64,000 bases of DNA from Theristus sp. LFF4_11. Taxonomy: Eukaryota > Nematoda > Chromadorea > Monhysterida > Xyalidae. The notes under the pieces are model-generated. The model did no database searches. It was not told the origin of the DNA and was given only the letters and a program-made list of their open reading frames with translations. How positions within the stretch are numbered: the first letter of the stretch is position 1; every line of letters starts with the position of its first letter. Positions 1 through 11,216 of the stretch are shown here, piece after piece. A program made the translations under genes and the position numbers. The stretch lies in assembly GCA_030248135.1 (NCBI GenBank), contig JASANC010004681.1, positions 1 to 64,000 of the forward strand. Direction: 5' to 3'.

Positions 1-1397
1 TTTGGTTGCATTTTGATTGGTCATTCGTGCTTCGCTACCGCAGCCAGCCAATCAGCACTGGTCAAAACTGGTAAAGTATGGTGACCTAGCTGAAGACAGT
101 GCACTCTGTTATAACATAAGCGACATTCAGTGAAGCAGTATTTAGTGATGCATAGCTGTGTTTGTTTACGCAATCACTAAATACTATTTCATGAATGTCC
201 GCACCATCGTAACACGTTGCTATGCTGCTAATGTTGCACAGACAAACACACAGGCACACACACGCGATGATACACACACACTGTTGTGAAATCAGCCGTT
301 TGTTTGTGACTGCGCAACATTCCTGTGTTATATACAAGGTGCACTGCATTCAGAACGTTTACAGAACAACACAAATTCAGTAACCATCAGAATGATGGTG
401 AATTTCTCGAACACAGTTGTTTCGATGAAAAAAGAAGCGATACAAAAAAGACGGTTCGAAATTTTATTCCTCCGTTCGCAGCATTACGTTTCACAAGTGC
501 AGTATTTATTACCCACCGGCATACCTATATCACTGACGAAACACAAAAGAAACGGATTTTTCCTGTTCGCAATTGTGATTTTCTGAACTCAACTTGGACT
601 TCAAAAATTTCTACTGAAAATTTGAATGTAAACTTGTCAACGTGAAAAAACAGATATCCATATTGACCTGAGGCGAACAAACAACACAAAACGACACCAA
701 GAGCTTTACAAAAATAAATAAATAAGAGTACTGAAAAAAACCGAAAAAAACAAAATTTAAACATTGAATTTCCATGCGCCACAGACGAATTGGGTGCTAA
801 TAGACAGACAACTTAACGGCACTAAACTGAAGTGAACACCGACATGGTAAAAAAAACAAGGTGTATATCAGATAGTGCAAACAGCGATGAATAACGCAAA
901 ACGCTTATAATGTTTTGCAAGATTTACGCACGAAATTTCAAAGAAACGTTTTTTCAGCTCTACCCAATTTGAACTTTGAATACCAAAAAGGAACAGAAAG
1001 GGCGCATAAAACAAAAAAGAAGAAAAAGAAGTAACCAAAAAAACAAACAAAGAGCGGGAAGATTTCAGAGTAAAAAACGGCAGTGAAGTGAACAAAACAG
1101 CTGGTGTAACCTCAAAGTTTACCGTTTCCCAAAAGCACGGAATAGTTTGTGATGAACTTGGAAAACACCAGAAAAAATATTCGTCAGCAAAACATTAACA
1201 ATTCAAAACTTGCCAAAAAACCAAACCCTTGCATTCAGTTGAACATGATCGTAAAAAGGAATGACCAAAAAACACAGAAAAGCGAACTGAATCATTCAAA
1301 AACAATATACATACAAACAAACAAAAAAACCTGCCGATCGCTCAGTTGTCTACCATTCACTTTCGTCGTCTCACGATTGATAGTGGGGCCAACCTAA
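1..1397. other. Non-coding flank downstream of the LOTUS-Tudor gene
   Basis: I see no supportable gene here. The stretch is A-rich with scattered short frames that match no family. It holds a family A MITE near 117-202 and a CA-rich tract around 225-270 whose wording recurs at 53105-53160 and 53693-53760. It lies beyond the stop codon of the minus-strand LOTUS-Tudor gene and probably contains its 3' UTR. Confidence 0.5.
117..202. mobile_element. MITE family A, copy 1
   Basis: Foldback element of about 85 bp. The left arm reads GCGACATTCAGTGAAGCAG and TATTTAGTGATGC. The right arm is its inverted complement (CACTAAATACT..TTCATGAATGTCC). The same arms occur at 4094-4176, 55385-55454 and, split by a hAT insertion, at about 44884-47655. 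No coding capacity is seen. Confidence 0.7.
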
Positions 1398-4300
1398 CTA
1401 GCAACACGGCCGCAAAAAAGCGTTCTGTACGGTTTTGTTTGCAACCGGAAACTCACAGATAGCAAGCGGCCACTTGGTCGGATAGCCAGCAGCTTTCACT
1501 TCATTTTCGATCAGCTTCAATTTCGCGCGAATCACCTCTGCCTCGGCGTCTTCCGTGGCCGCCCCACGCACAAACAGCTCGCTCCTGTGGTAAGAAAAGC
1601 GGACTAGAATGTCCGGGAAGCGCTCTGAAAGGGTGTCTAAACACTTTTAGTCGGCAATTTTTTCTTTTCTTTTCTTATGTTGAAAAATTCACAAACAGTA
1701 TCATCAACAAGCTGTATATTTTTTATCAGCGGCAGGTTGTGATAGACATGACTCGTTGTCGAAACCTACCGGTGTATGAAACGTGGTGTGAGGGCGTGTT
1801 TACTAAATTTCGCTGCACCTAAGTCACTTTAAAACTAACCACCGAACGTACCATTCTGACCAGATACAGTACACCAGTTGACCAGTTCGTAACGCGCCAT
1901 TCATGCAGGCTGAAGCGCGCTGACTCGCGCCACTTCGCTACACATTCACGAAGCAAAAAAACAAACAGCGCGCTTCAGTTTTAGAGCATACACACATTCA
2001 TACGCACGTTCATGTTAGCGCACGTCAATGCGCTTCAGCGCGCGCGTGCATGAATGAGCCTTGACGCACATGATGTGTGCATCAAGGGTTGGCAGCGAAA
2101 AAAAACGTTTTTTTTAATCAATACCGTTTTTAACCGCAAAAACCGGTTTTCCAACATTACCAACGCAACGTTCACCAGCACACCAAAAAACAACGAAAAT
2201 CAAACATAAAACTAAAAAAAACAGCAAAAACCAAACATAAAACTTCAAAAAAAAACAGCGAACACACGCCCGATTTCGCAGATCAGCGTGCAGCGCTTGC
2301 ACCGCGTACAATTCACCGGACGAAAGCCGCACGGCCACTTCGGTACGCAGCTGGTCGAGGCCGAGATCGGCCGTCCGCAGATGGCAGCGTGGTTTCGGCG
2401 TCGCAAATCGACTCGCAATAGAGCGTCGTGGTGTGTTCGATGCATCACTGGAATGAAATGTGCACAAATGAGACAGTACGAAAATCACTGAAACCTCGCG
2501 AACGCTGAACAAAACTGAAAGAAATCGTTTGCATTCGCTGCCATCTGGTTGCTGATTTTGCGAATCGCTCAAGTTTTTGGGGTGGTTTTCAGCATTTCAG
2601 TCTACTCTGACCAACATCACATGCAGACGAGGGGTGGCCTCCATTCTAAAGAACCGGTGGGTCTTTTCGGAATCGGAAATTTCGTGTGCGCGAAATCGGA
2701 CCGGAACGGGCGGCGGTACAAATGAAGTGACACATTGAAACCGCAAAGAAGCTCAACCTGACAGCAGCACTGCGTGCATCGTGCCTGTCAGTTTCTTGGT
2801 TCACTGCAGCCGTATCGTCGTTTGCATCGTTGTTTGCTGCATCACGGTGGATGGATTGCTGTAGAGCGGATTGACCGAAGGCAGTTTCACTTTGGCCGCA
2901 CTCATCCGTGGACTGCTGAAAAGTCGCATGAAAAAAACATGATTGTTGGTATAAATTCGAACCATGGCTGACCATTTCGTTTTTTGCTCCGGGTTTCTAA
3001 AAATAGCAGAACTCCCTTTGTCCATCACTTCTGCTTCACTGAAAATACCGTGCTGTGATCTGCGCCTGTTCCTCATCAACGCCCGCCCCGGATGCAATAT
3101 GGATTTTGACCCAAAAAAACCCAAAAGCATGGAGTTCACCAAACGTTTTGTTGTGTCGTATTTGCAAGTGATACTCACCAACCACTGCAACAGTGGTTAT
3201 GCGTTATGTCACAATACAAGGCCACACAGACAAGTGCACCGTAAATTTCAACGCAAGACTGTACAGTATGGCTGAATAAATAAGGCAGTCCTTGTATTTT
3301 CCATCAAGGCGGCATCAGTCGCAGACTAGGAGTTTTCTTTCTCAAGAATGCCAAGATCATTCCCAATCGTGTGCGCAAGTGAGAAAAAATGAACTGTACA
3401 GCACGAAGAACAAAATTGGTTTAAAAAACACGTCAAATTTGACACACAATTGGGTTCCTGGGCGTCTTTTTACTTTCATCCAAATTTCGCGCGCTCCTTG
3501 CACCCTGAAAAAATCAGCCATGTTTACTCGGCCATTGCGTACTAACCGGATCAAGCGGCGAAGACACAGGAGGCCCCCGCGCGTCAACCAGGAATCCCGA
3601 GGCCACCAGCTGCTCCTGCACATCCACGGTCTCCTCGACTTGATCGCTCTGATGCCGACGAGGACGAATCATCTGCAGTTTCACGATCATCGTGTCATCC
3701 TGAATGTGGAACGAAAAGGCGTTGATCGGTTGTTGTAACAACACAAAAAACACCACACAGCAATGTATTATCAACTGTCTGGATTTTGCAACTGTGCAGA
3801 CGTCCAAAGGGAACCAATTTCAATTTTATGTGGCAATTCAAAACAGCCCAATTGACTAGGCGTCCAGGCCCATATTCAGGGGAGTCGGGTCACTTTACCA
3901 ATGTTGAATACCCGCGTCATTCATGACACTACCTATCTATGCGTGCATTGAGTCACAAGACCAAAATAAAAGATCATAGCATGGCGTTAGCGTTGGAACC
4001 ACGACACCGTTAGCGCGGTGGCGAATGTCTGTTGGTGCAACAACGCAACACAGGTATAACTGAAGAAATTGCGCGGTGTTCACAAGAAAACGTTAAGCGG
4101 CATTCATTAAGCAGTATTGGGGACCGCGTAGCTGTAGCTACGCGTCACTAAATACTGCTTCATGAATGCCGCTTTACCTCCGTGAAGCCCTTCACTTGCG
4201 CCATCAAGCGGCCACCTCGATTTGAGCGGTGCGACGCGTCACACAAGCGGATGAACTCGGCTTCGAGCGCTAAATCTCGCGGAAGCACCTGAAAATGTGA

Positions 4301-7300
4301 GAACTGGGTGAATGCGCATTCATTCGTGTACGTATGCGGCGTACGGACGGACACAGACACACGTCAACGTGAATGAGGCACGATGAAACAGGTCACTAAA
4401 AATTCCACTCCACGTTTTCCAGATTCTTCACAAACTCTGAATGCGCAAACTCACAAACTCAACTACAACATTCGAATACAGTCAACTCAAATTATAGGCT
4501 ATCAGTGGAATGGTCGGTGATCACGACGTGAGGCATGCTTTCTGTGCGGGCGGAGTCTGCCCTACACAGAAAGCATGCATCACGTAATCACCAACCAATC
4601 AGCTGATAGCCTATAATTTAGAGTTGGACTGTACGTGAGTTCATTGTCATTCATGCTTCACGTGTCAGCCAGCCTGCACGGCGGAGTATCTTGAAATGAA
4701 CTTAGTCGTAACTCGAGCTACTATTTCACAATACTGTGAGTCTTTCTGCAAACTTTAGCTTTGTGCTGGTTTTGAAAAGGAAATTTAAAAAACGGAAACC
4801 AAAATCGCAAGAAACCAATATCCATCTCTATTGACATACATCAGTTGCCAATTCGGCGTCATACAACGTGGCTGGACATGCGAGCGCTGGCACGGACGCG
4901 AACCGGCTCTCGATTCGGTAGAACTGACCAATCGGCACTTTCTTCTTCACCGAGCCGTAGTCGACGTATGACAGCTGGCATAAAAGTTGTAAATTTTAAA
5001 GTTGACTGGTTGGTAGTCACGTGTGATGCATGCATTCTACGTGATCGAAACTCCGCCTCTCCACAGCAATGCCTGCTCATAAAGCATGCTTGCACGTAGG
5101 GATGGCACGAAAAAAAACGTCTTTTTTCATGAAAACGTCTTCTTTTTCATTTCTTTTTACGCCAAAAATAAAAAACGGCTTTTACCAATAGAAAATTTGA
5201 ATTTTCAGTCGTCGAAACAAATCCAAGTTTTTAGTCGTCGAATCCACCACTCAATTGTGCGGCAAAAGCAACGCTTCTGATTATTGTTCACAACACCGAC
5301 AAGAGCAGATTTTATCCAACTTTTCTTGCTCAATTGTGTGTTTGGCAAAGTCCAGAGCAATATTCTGAAGCTGGAAAACCAATTTCTAGACAAAAGCTCT
5401 GGTGAAAAACAGTTTTAAAACCGTGAAAGAAAACCGGTTTCTTTTCACAAAAAAATAATAAAAAACGTTTTTTTTCATCCCTACTTGCACGTGAGCACCA
5501 ACCAATGAGCTGTTTGCCAATTGTTTAAGAGTTCAACTGTGCATACCGTCAAAAAGGGCCATTTCACTTTCATCACGCGCACTCTATACCACCGCCTGCT
5601 CTTCGGTTCGTCTTCGTACGCTGCGATTCCGACCATGCCCACTCGAATCGGCCTCACTTTTTCGGACTTTAAAAAACAAATAAAAATAATAATAATAATA
5701 ATAGATCATGAAAACATCACCACACCTTGAAACAACCTGAGTTCACTTGTCAAAAGACACCAGTGAGAGTAACACCGAGTGCAGAAACGAGGACTTGGAA
5801 GCGAAGCGACCCACCACCAGCAGCCGATTGCGCCCGTGTCGGTAGTGCTCCTGCAAGTCATCGTCCATCTCCACGAACTCGTCATTCAACGCCTGCTCGT
5901 TGGGCGCCACGTAGAAATCGTGCACGGTCTCGTATTGCAGCACGGTGACCTACCAACGACTGGTAAGTTAGTAAACCTTCAAGCAACTGGAAACGGTTGT
6001 ATTTATATTATTATTAAGGTGTATTTTCCGTAAACCCGCATCGCTATCATATGCTAATGAAAGCTAAATCCTAAACTACTTGCAGTTACTGTTTAGACCG
6101 AGCATTGCAGTGGAAATAAAAGTGGCTTTGGTTCAAAAGGCCATTTCGAATGGCGAGAAAGCGCTTTTTCATAATTTTAAAACGTTTCTGTCATATTGTA
6201 TGAAAAAAGAGGAACAGTTGCGCAAAACAAAATTCAGAAAAAAAAATCTCTTTATTCTGCCAAGAGATTGACCTGACGCGTCAGCAATTCCGCCGCAAGC
6301 TGCGGCGATTGCAGGTGCAAACGGCAAAACTTTTCGAACTGCCGCTGATTGGTCAGCTTCAAACTGTCGTGGCAAATCAACGGCCGTTGCTCAATATCGA
6401 TTGTATGATACTGCGGCGCCCAATCGTTTTTCGGTTCATCTTCATCGTTCTCATCTTCATCACCTCCAATCGAAGACACGAAGTCGCTGTCCGTGCCCGT
6501 CACGGTCGTAATGAAACCGGCGCCGTAAAACGGAGCTGAAGAATCGAACAAATACAGTCGAACTCTTGGATTATATGCTATCAACTGATTGGTTGGTTAT
6601 CATGCTAGGCATGCTTTCTGTGCGGTGACTGCTGTGGAGGTAGAGTCTGTCGTGCACAAAATGCACGCACCACATGCTCACCAACCAATCAGCTATGCAC
6701 TGTCATTTAACGTTGTAGCCACTGTTAGCCACCAAAACCAAGGTAGCTCAAAACATAGGTGCCTTCCCACTCCACCAGGACAAAAAAGCGCTTTGAATCT
6801 ATCATTTCTTGTGGCGCAGCCACTGGCTCTCGTTCCTCCCTTGCCATCGTGGCGAAGTCACAGAATGAATGCATCACACTTAACACGTGTGATCACCAAC
6901 CAACCAATCAGCGAATTGTATATAATTTGCAGATATTGACTGTAAGTCAAGATAACAAAAAACGCACACTGCACAAAGTCCTGCACGTCATCGTGCCATG
7001 GGAGTATCGGTTGGCCGCTTTTAAACTCGAATTGCTGCGCCTTGCCATTCGCGCCATCGTTCAAATAGGCCATCAACTGTTCTACCGTTTTAAAACGACC
7101 TGAGAATCAACAAGATCAACATGCAAATTAATCGCAACCAACATTAACAAACAAATCCATCGCAAAGCAAACCAGCAATGTCATTCGGCAGCAAGTGCAA
7201 CGCGTACGAGACGGGCACGGCGTTGCCGAGTTCGACGATGTTCTGATGCAGCTCTTCCATCAGTTTTCCATGCTCGAGCAGCTGCATCAGTTCTTGTAAC

Positions 7301-10300
7301 GCTCCGCCATATCGTGACGACGGCGCGGTGACGGCGGCGTTTGGGGTTGGCGGTGGCGAAAGCGGGTCTGAAAGAAAATTATGTGAAACTCCATTGCCCT
7401 TTTGTCCCGACGCAAGCGAACGCGCTTGTCTTTGGTAGATGGTCTTTCCCGTTCGTCTCCCGCACTGCCCACGATAAGCGTATCGGGTTACATTTTCTTT
7501 CAACGCACAACTTGCACAAGTTTGCAACGCGATAAAAAACCTTCAGCACCAAACCAACCAGTGTCAGATGTGGCATTGTTGTTCACGTCACGATCAACGT
7601 CGGACGGTATCGCAAAGCGCACCTGCTTTCGGCGTTGACGCGGTTGAGGAGACTGACGGCATGAACTGGACGTCACTACTCTGACGCAAGATCGCCGTGT
7701 GTTTCCGTGTTGTTGTTGTGTTTGCGTCTGTTGTTGTTGTTGTTGTGTTTGCGTCTGTTGTTGTTGTTGTTGTTGTTGTTGTGTTGTTGCTCGGTCCAGT
7801 CCACAGCTTTGCGCCGGCAGCCGAATGATACCGCGAACTGGATTTTGATACGATCCATTTTGTGCGCTGATGTGCCAATTCTGCGGTTGTGTCGCCCACA
7901 GCGGTTGTTGTCGATGTGTATTGGCGTGTTGTTGTTGATGATGTGATGGTGGTGGTGGTGGTTGTCGAGACATACCACGTCCAATACCTGCAACTGGACA
8001 CCGAATGAACCCCGATGGGCCGACTGCCGTTTGATCGTGACGTGAACGATCTAGCGAGCTGGTTGGACAGTCGTGTTGTTGCAGTGGTTGTTGTTGTGAT
8101 CGGCCACGCCCAAAGCCTTGCGGTGGAGAAGGAATTACGCCGGGGGCAGCTGCAACTTGTTGCCAACAATTTTGTGAGCTTGTTTGCGACGACGGTTGTG
8201 GTTGTTGTGGCTCCGGTTGAGTCGCCACGTTGAGTGGGCGTAGTGGCACGTCAACCAACCGTGGTAGAGAACAAGATCTGGACCTGGAATCAACAAAAAA
8301 GTCCAATAAATGAAACTGACTGACAAATAGTCTTATTTTTTAAAGTTGGGGTTGGGAACAATCTTTAATGAAGTGCAGACATCAGGGATTTGCTTCCGTC
8401 TGCGCAGCCAATCAGCACTTGCTGCATTCAACATCAAGATCACCACTCAGATCAACATGCAACGCTGCGTTTCGTTCGGCAATGATCACGCAATTGCGCA
8501 GTAAATTGTTGCATACAAGCAACATGATTTGCTGAAACACATTTCTCATGCGATATCTCCACCTACAGCGACGGCGTCGTGTACATTGCCTTCAATCACC
8601 TTCAAATCTCAGGGCTGTGCCAAGCGTACTACACAACACACAGACAGTCAGTCGCACCGGTATGATTTGTTTTGAACCAACAGCGTGATTCGTGTGACAA
8701 AAAAAAGGTAAAATCATTCCCAACCTTGACCTCGAACGGCTGTCTGCGTAATATGGCCCACCATGAATCGGTCGCTTGGGCGAAAACTTGCGGCTCGTTT
8801 CACTTTGTGTTCGCGAATCACCGAATCTGAGTGGTGTCGCGTTTGGGAGTGGGACACCGGCATTCGCTGGAAAAACAAACAGATTTTTTTTCTGACTGTC
8901 CTTGAACTCACTTGAGCAAACATCATTCGAATGATCAAAAGCGGACGGACAGATGCGGATTCCGTACACTGAACTGAGTTGCAGTTTGTGCTTGAAGAGC
9001 ACGCACATTTTGTGCACATGTCCGTTGTTCAAATAGATGTGATGTGATGCACAGTTATAACGCGAACAAACACACGGCCATCGCACATGGTGATGTTACG
9101 CGCGTGTGACAGTGGCAGGTAACATCCATGCTTGAGAGTTGCTTGGGACACAAAAAATCATAAACCAAAAGAAAACAAACTACATATTATCGCAGAAACG
9201 AGTCAGACCGAAATGACGTCATGTGCTCGAAAACATAACAGCAAACGTAAACCTAAGCCGGACCTAAAGAAGACCTAAACACAGCAAACCGGACTTTCTG
9301 CTTAGCTTAGCTGCTGTCTTCACGTAGAGAAATGAATTAAAATTAAAATTTAGCCAACTAAACGTTTGTGCCTAGCGCTAGCCTGTACACGACGAGTATT
9401 TTTGAAAAGCATATGACGTCATTTCGGTTGGAAACGTTCAAATCAATTAATCAATCCACAATACCGACCTGTATCATCATCGCTGTCAGTTCCAGTCAAC
9501 CTGGCGTACACTCGCTTTGTTGTCTTATTCTCATTCGCATCTGCAGAAACGCAAATCGGTGGCGGTGAACCGCTTGAGCTGCGAGACCGGTCGTCGTGGC
9601 TGGTCGCGACATCAGCAGCAGCACTAGCATTAAAATTTTGACGATCAGTCAGTTCTATTCTGTAGTGCACGGCATAAAACCAAATGAGTGTTAGACACCG
9701 TAAGTGGGCAAGCCAATGATGTGGTGATAGTCCGTGAAAGTTCTTTTTAGCTGCTAAACGACTACGACCTAAACGCTGCTTTGTCTGTGGTTCGGCTTTC
9801 AAATCCATGAACGACTTTGGTTTTTGTGTGACCAAAGACCGTTTGTGTTTCACAAAAGCATCAACATCAGTTTCACACAAAAACAAAACAAAATAATCGG
9901 TCACAAAATCACTATATCAGTTTCAAAATTTCAAACTGACCAGAACAAGTAAGACCCACAAACGTAAAACGTTGAAACAACAAAAAAAACATTTGCAACC
10001 TGTCCGTGTGCGAACAGTGCTGCGGTTGACCGTGGAGTTTTCGTGATTTTGGCGAATCGTGACGGCGGCGGTGGTGGTAACCGTGGTAACTCGATCGTGG
10101 CAACAACAACTGGCCACGGCGTTGCTGTCGGGTGCGACTGCGAGACGTGCGCTGCTCGGCAACCAACGTCGTGATGTGGTGGATGTCGGTCGTGTCGACG
10201 ACACGCAGTTGACCGGCGGAGTCCATCTGATGACAAGAACAGCAATTAAATTGAAAGATTTTTTTATTTGTTTGTTCCGGAAACCATAAGGTACCAAACT

Positions 10301-11215
10301 CCAGGTGGAAACGGGCAATTCTGCCCCATTAGCCCAATTTACCCTCGGCTCTGGAAGGGGTAGATGTTGTTTCTCCATTATGTGTCTTGTCCGCAGAGGG
10401 ATTCGAACTTTCCACCTACAGAACGGTAGACAGAAGTCATCCACCTGCTCTACAGATGTCAGTAATCGCGAACTTCCGAATGCGACGCCTTTCGATGCCA
10501 CCCACACGGTACCTACACTAACCTAACCTGACTACTGTGTTCGGTCAAACTGATTGCCCGCCAGACAATTGATTGGAGAACAAAGAAACAAGAGTCAAAT
10601 ATTTTAACAAAGTCAAGTCATCTTGCAATGAACTCACCTTCACGACGTCGGGCAAGTTGGCGAGCAGTTGATCGATGGAATTGAATCCGAGGCTATGAGC
10701 GTCCAAATCGTTGCCATTTAGCTCTCTGATGAAAAACGACAAAACAACTTCACTAACCACCAAAACACAGATTTTTTCACTTCACTTGACACCCAAACTA
10801 AACTGACTGACGAATATACGTGATTAAACGATTTTCTCCGACTCCAGCTGTCTGTCCAGCACAACATTGAAAACACAATCTGAATTTTTAAGACTGCACG
10901 CACGGCCATGGTCTCATTAATAATCGGTTCAATTAAACAAAAGAAAAAACCAATAACAAACAATGTTGAAACAAAGAAAAGACAAGAAAAAACACACGAG
11001 CAACACCTGTAACTTTCGCACAACTCATCGACGGACATCGACTTCGTCGCGGCAATTATCGCTCGCAACTCTTTCTTCGTTTCATCGGACACGCACGCGA
11101 AACTGCTGCCGGCGGCACAGTCAGTTATCACAATATTGTTGTTGTCGGACGAGGATGTCCCATCACAATTCATTTTGGCTTCTGCTTTTGTGTGTTGTCG
11201 GCGTGCAGAAAACAT
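1398..11215 (-). CDS. LOTUS and Tudor domain protein, TDRD5/TDRD7 (Tejas/Tapas)-like
   Basis: 17-exon minus-strand gene. Exons: 11215-11007, 10725-10638, 10226-10000, 9623-9469, 8866-8725, 8283-7559, 7367-7173, 7099-6968, 6535-6273, 5949-5818, 5666-5547, 4974-4840, 4288-4178, 3699-3547, 2915-2758, 2447-2268, 1584-1398. All phases close, giving 1103 aa. Residues about 45-130 form a LOTUS/OST-HTH domain (ELRAIIAATKSMSVDELCESY, then LGFNSIDQLLANLPDVV). In known relatives this domain binds Vasa helicase or RNA. A Gln/Pro-rich linker follows, then a second helical LOTUS-like stretch (about 535-600). An extended Tudor domain spans about 713-929 (HDFYVAP, AAYEDEP, RRWYRV, SYVDYGSVKKKVP), suited to binding dimethyl-arginine in Piwi proteins. 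The function (piRNA/germ-granule scaffold) is inferred from the family. The three C-terminal exons match no domain I know and are the least certain. The first ATG is at 11215; an in-frame ATG follows 14 codons later. Confidence 0.85.
1900..2055. repeat. Inverted repeat (MITE-like) in the last intron of the LOTUS-Tudor gene
   Basis: CATTCATGCAGGCTGAAGCG near 1898 is mirrored by CGCTTCAGCGCGCGCGTGCATGAATG near 2030-2055, with a second inner pair of GCGCGCTTCAG. This is a palindromic, non-coding unit within intron 16 (1585-2267). No second copy was recognised in this window. Confidence 0.55.
3288..3510 (-). mobile_element. LINE 5' fragment, reverse copy
   Basis: On the minus strand this stretch matches the leader of the LINE at about 15205-15425. 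Shared words include GTGCAAGGAGCGCGC, CCCAATTGTG, TTGACGTGTTTTTT, GGCATTCTTGA and TAGTCTGCGA. It lies in intron 14 of the LOTUS-Tudor gene. No endonuclease or reverse transcriptase sequence follows, so only the 5' end is present. Confidence 0.7.
3780..3977 (+). mobile_element. MITE family D, copy 1
   Basis: About 200 bp non-coding element. Diagnostic words are TGTGCAGACGT, ATGTGGCAATTCAAAA, a GACT..GGCCC centre, TGAATACCCGCGTCAT, CTATCTATGCGTGCATTGAG and ACCAAAATAAAAGATCA. The two sides are partly inverted, so the unit folds back. Other copies: 21515-21740, 22950-23162, 24847-25063, 41229-41434, 48892-50340 (interrupted) and 60885-61055. Confidence 0.7.
4094..4176. mobile_element. MITE family A, copy 2, abutting a splice donor
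   Basis: Arms are AAGCGGCATTCATTAAGCAG at the left and the inverted CTGCTTCATGAATGCCGCTTT at the right. On the minus strand exon 13 of the LOTUS-Tudor gene ends at 4178. The donor GTAAAG runs straight into the element, so the AAAG of the donor consensus is supplied by the terminal repeat. Confidence 0.75.
4477..4633. mobile_element. MITE family B, full copy with TA duplication
   Basis: A 153-bp element flanked by TA on each side. It starts CAGTCAACTC and ends GAGTTGGACTG, with long inverted arms (ATAGGCTATCAG, GGTGATCACG, GCATGCTTTCTGTG). TA target sites and a CAGT terminus are typical of Tc1/mariner-type non-autonomous elements. It lies in intron 12 of the LOTUS-Tudor gene. Confidence 0.75.
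4975..5546. mobile_element. MITE family B, copy filling an intron and split by a hAT element
   Basis: The two halves at about 4980-5096 and 5484-5540 form one family B element (GTTGAACTC, CCAACCAATGAGCTG, CACGTGA.GCATG, TGCTGTGGAGAGGCGGAG words on the minus strand). It is interrupted by the hAT element 5097-5483. Together they make up nearly the whole of intron 11 of the LOTUS-Tudor gene. The donor GTATGC sits at the MITE end, and the acceptor GCCAG lies a few bases beyond the other end. Confidence 0.65.
5097..5483. mobile_element. Non-autonomous hAT-type element, TSD CTTGCACG
   Basis: A 387-bp element bounded by TAGGGATGGCACG.. and ..TTTTTTTCATCCCTA, flanked on both sides by the same 8-bp CTTGCACG (5089-5096 and 5484-5491). 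The interior is A/T-rich with repeated AAAACG and CGTTTT and no transposase. The 8-bp duplication and TAGGG terminus point to hAT. It is nested inside a family B MITE. Confidence 0.85.
6553..6716. mobile_element. MITE family B, copy in intron 8
   Basis: It starts TACAGTCGAACTC and carries the family words CAACTGATTGGTTGGTTATC, GCATGCTTTCTGTGCGG, GCTGTGGAGG and CACCAACCAATCAGC. The right end is more diverged. It is inside intron 8 of the LOTUS-Tudor gene. Confidence 0.65.
6835..6955. mobile_element. MITE family B, half copy
   Basis: Only the right half is recognised: GAATGCATCACAC, GTGTGATCACCAACCAACCA, ATCAGCG and ATATTGACTGTA. It lies about 120 bp from the full copy at 6553-6716, in the same intron. 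Confidence 0.5.
10387..10459 (-). other. tRNA-like remnant (possible tRNA-derived SINE)
   Basis: On the minus strand TGTAGAGCAGGTGGA resembles a pol III A box, and GTTCGAATCCC 40 bases later is a clean B box. The acceptor arms do not pair and the T stem has mismatches, so this is not a functional tRNA. It sits in intron 2 of the LOTUS-Tudor gene. Confidence 0.3.
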
Positions 11216-11216
11216 C

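Noticed and set aside
2086..2170. AGGGTTGGCA followed by A/T runs, like a hAT left end
   Set aside because: No matching right end or 8-bp duplication was found nearby.
7707..8233. Overlapping frames rich in Leu, Thr, His or Val
   Set aside because: They are other frames of the CAG/CAA repeat that encodes the Gln-rich linker of the LOTUS-Tudor protein.
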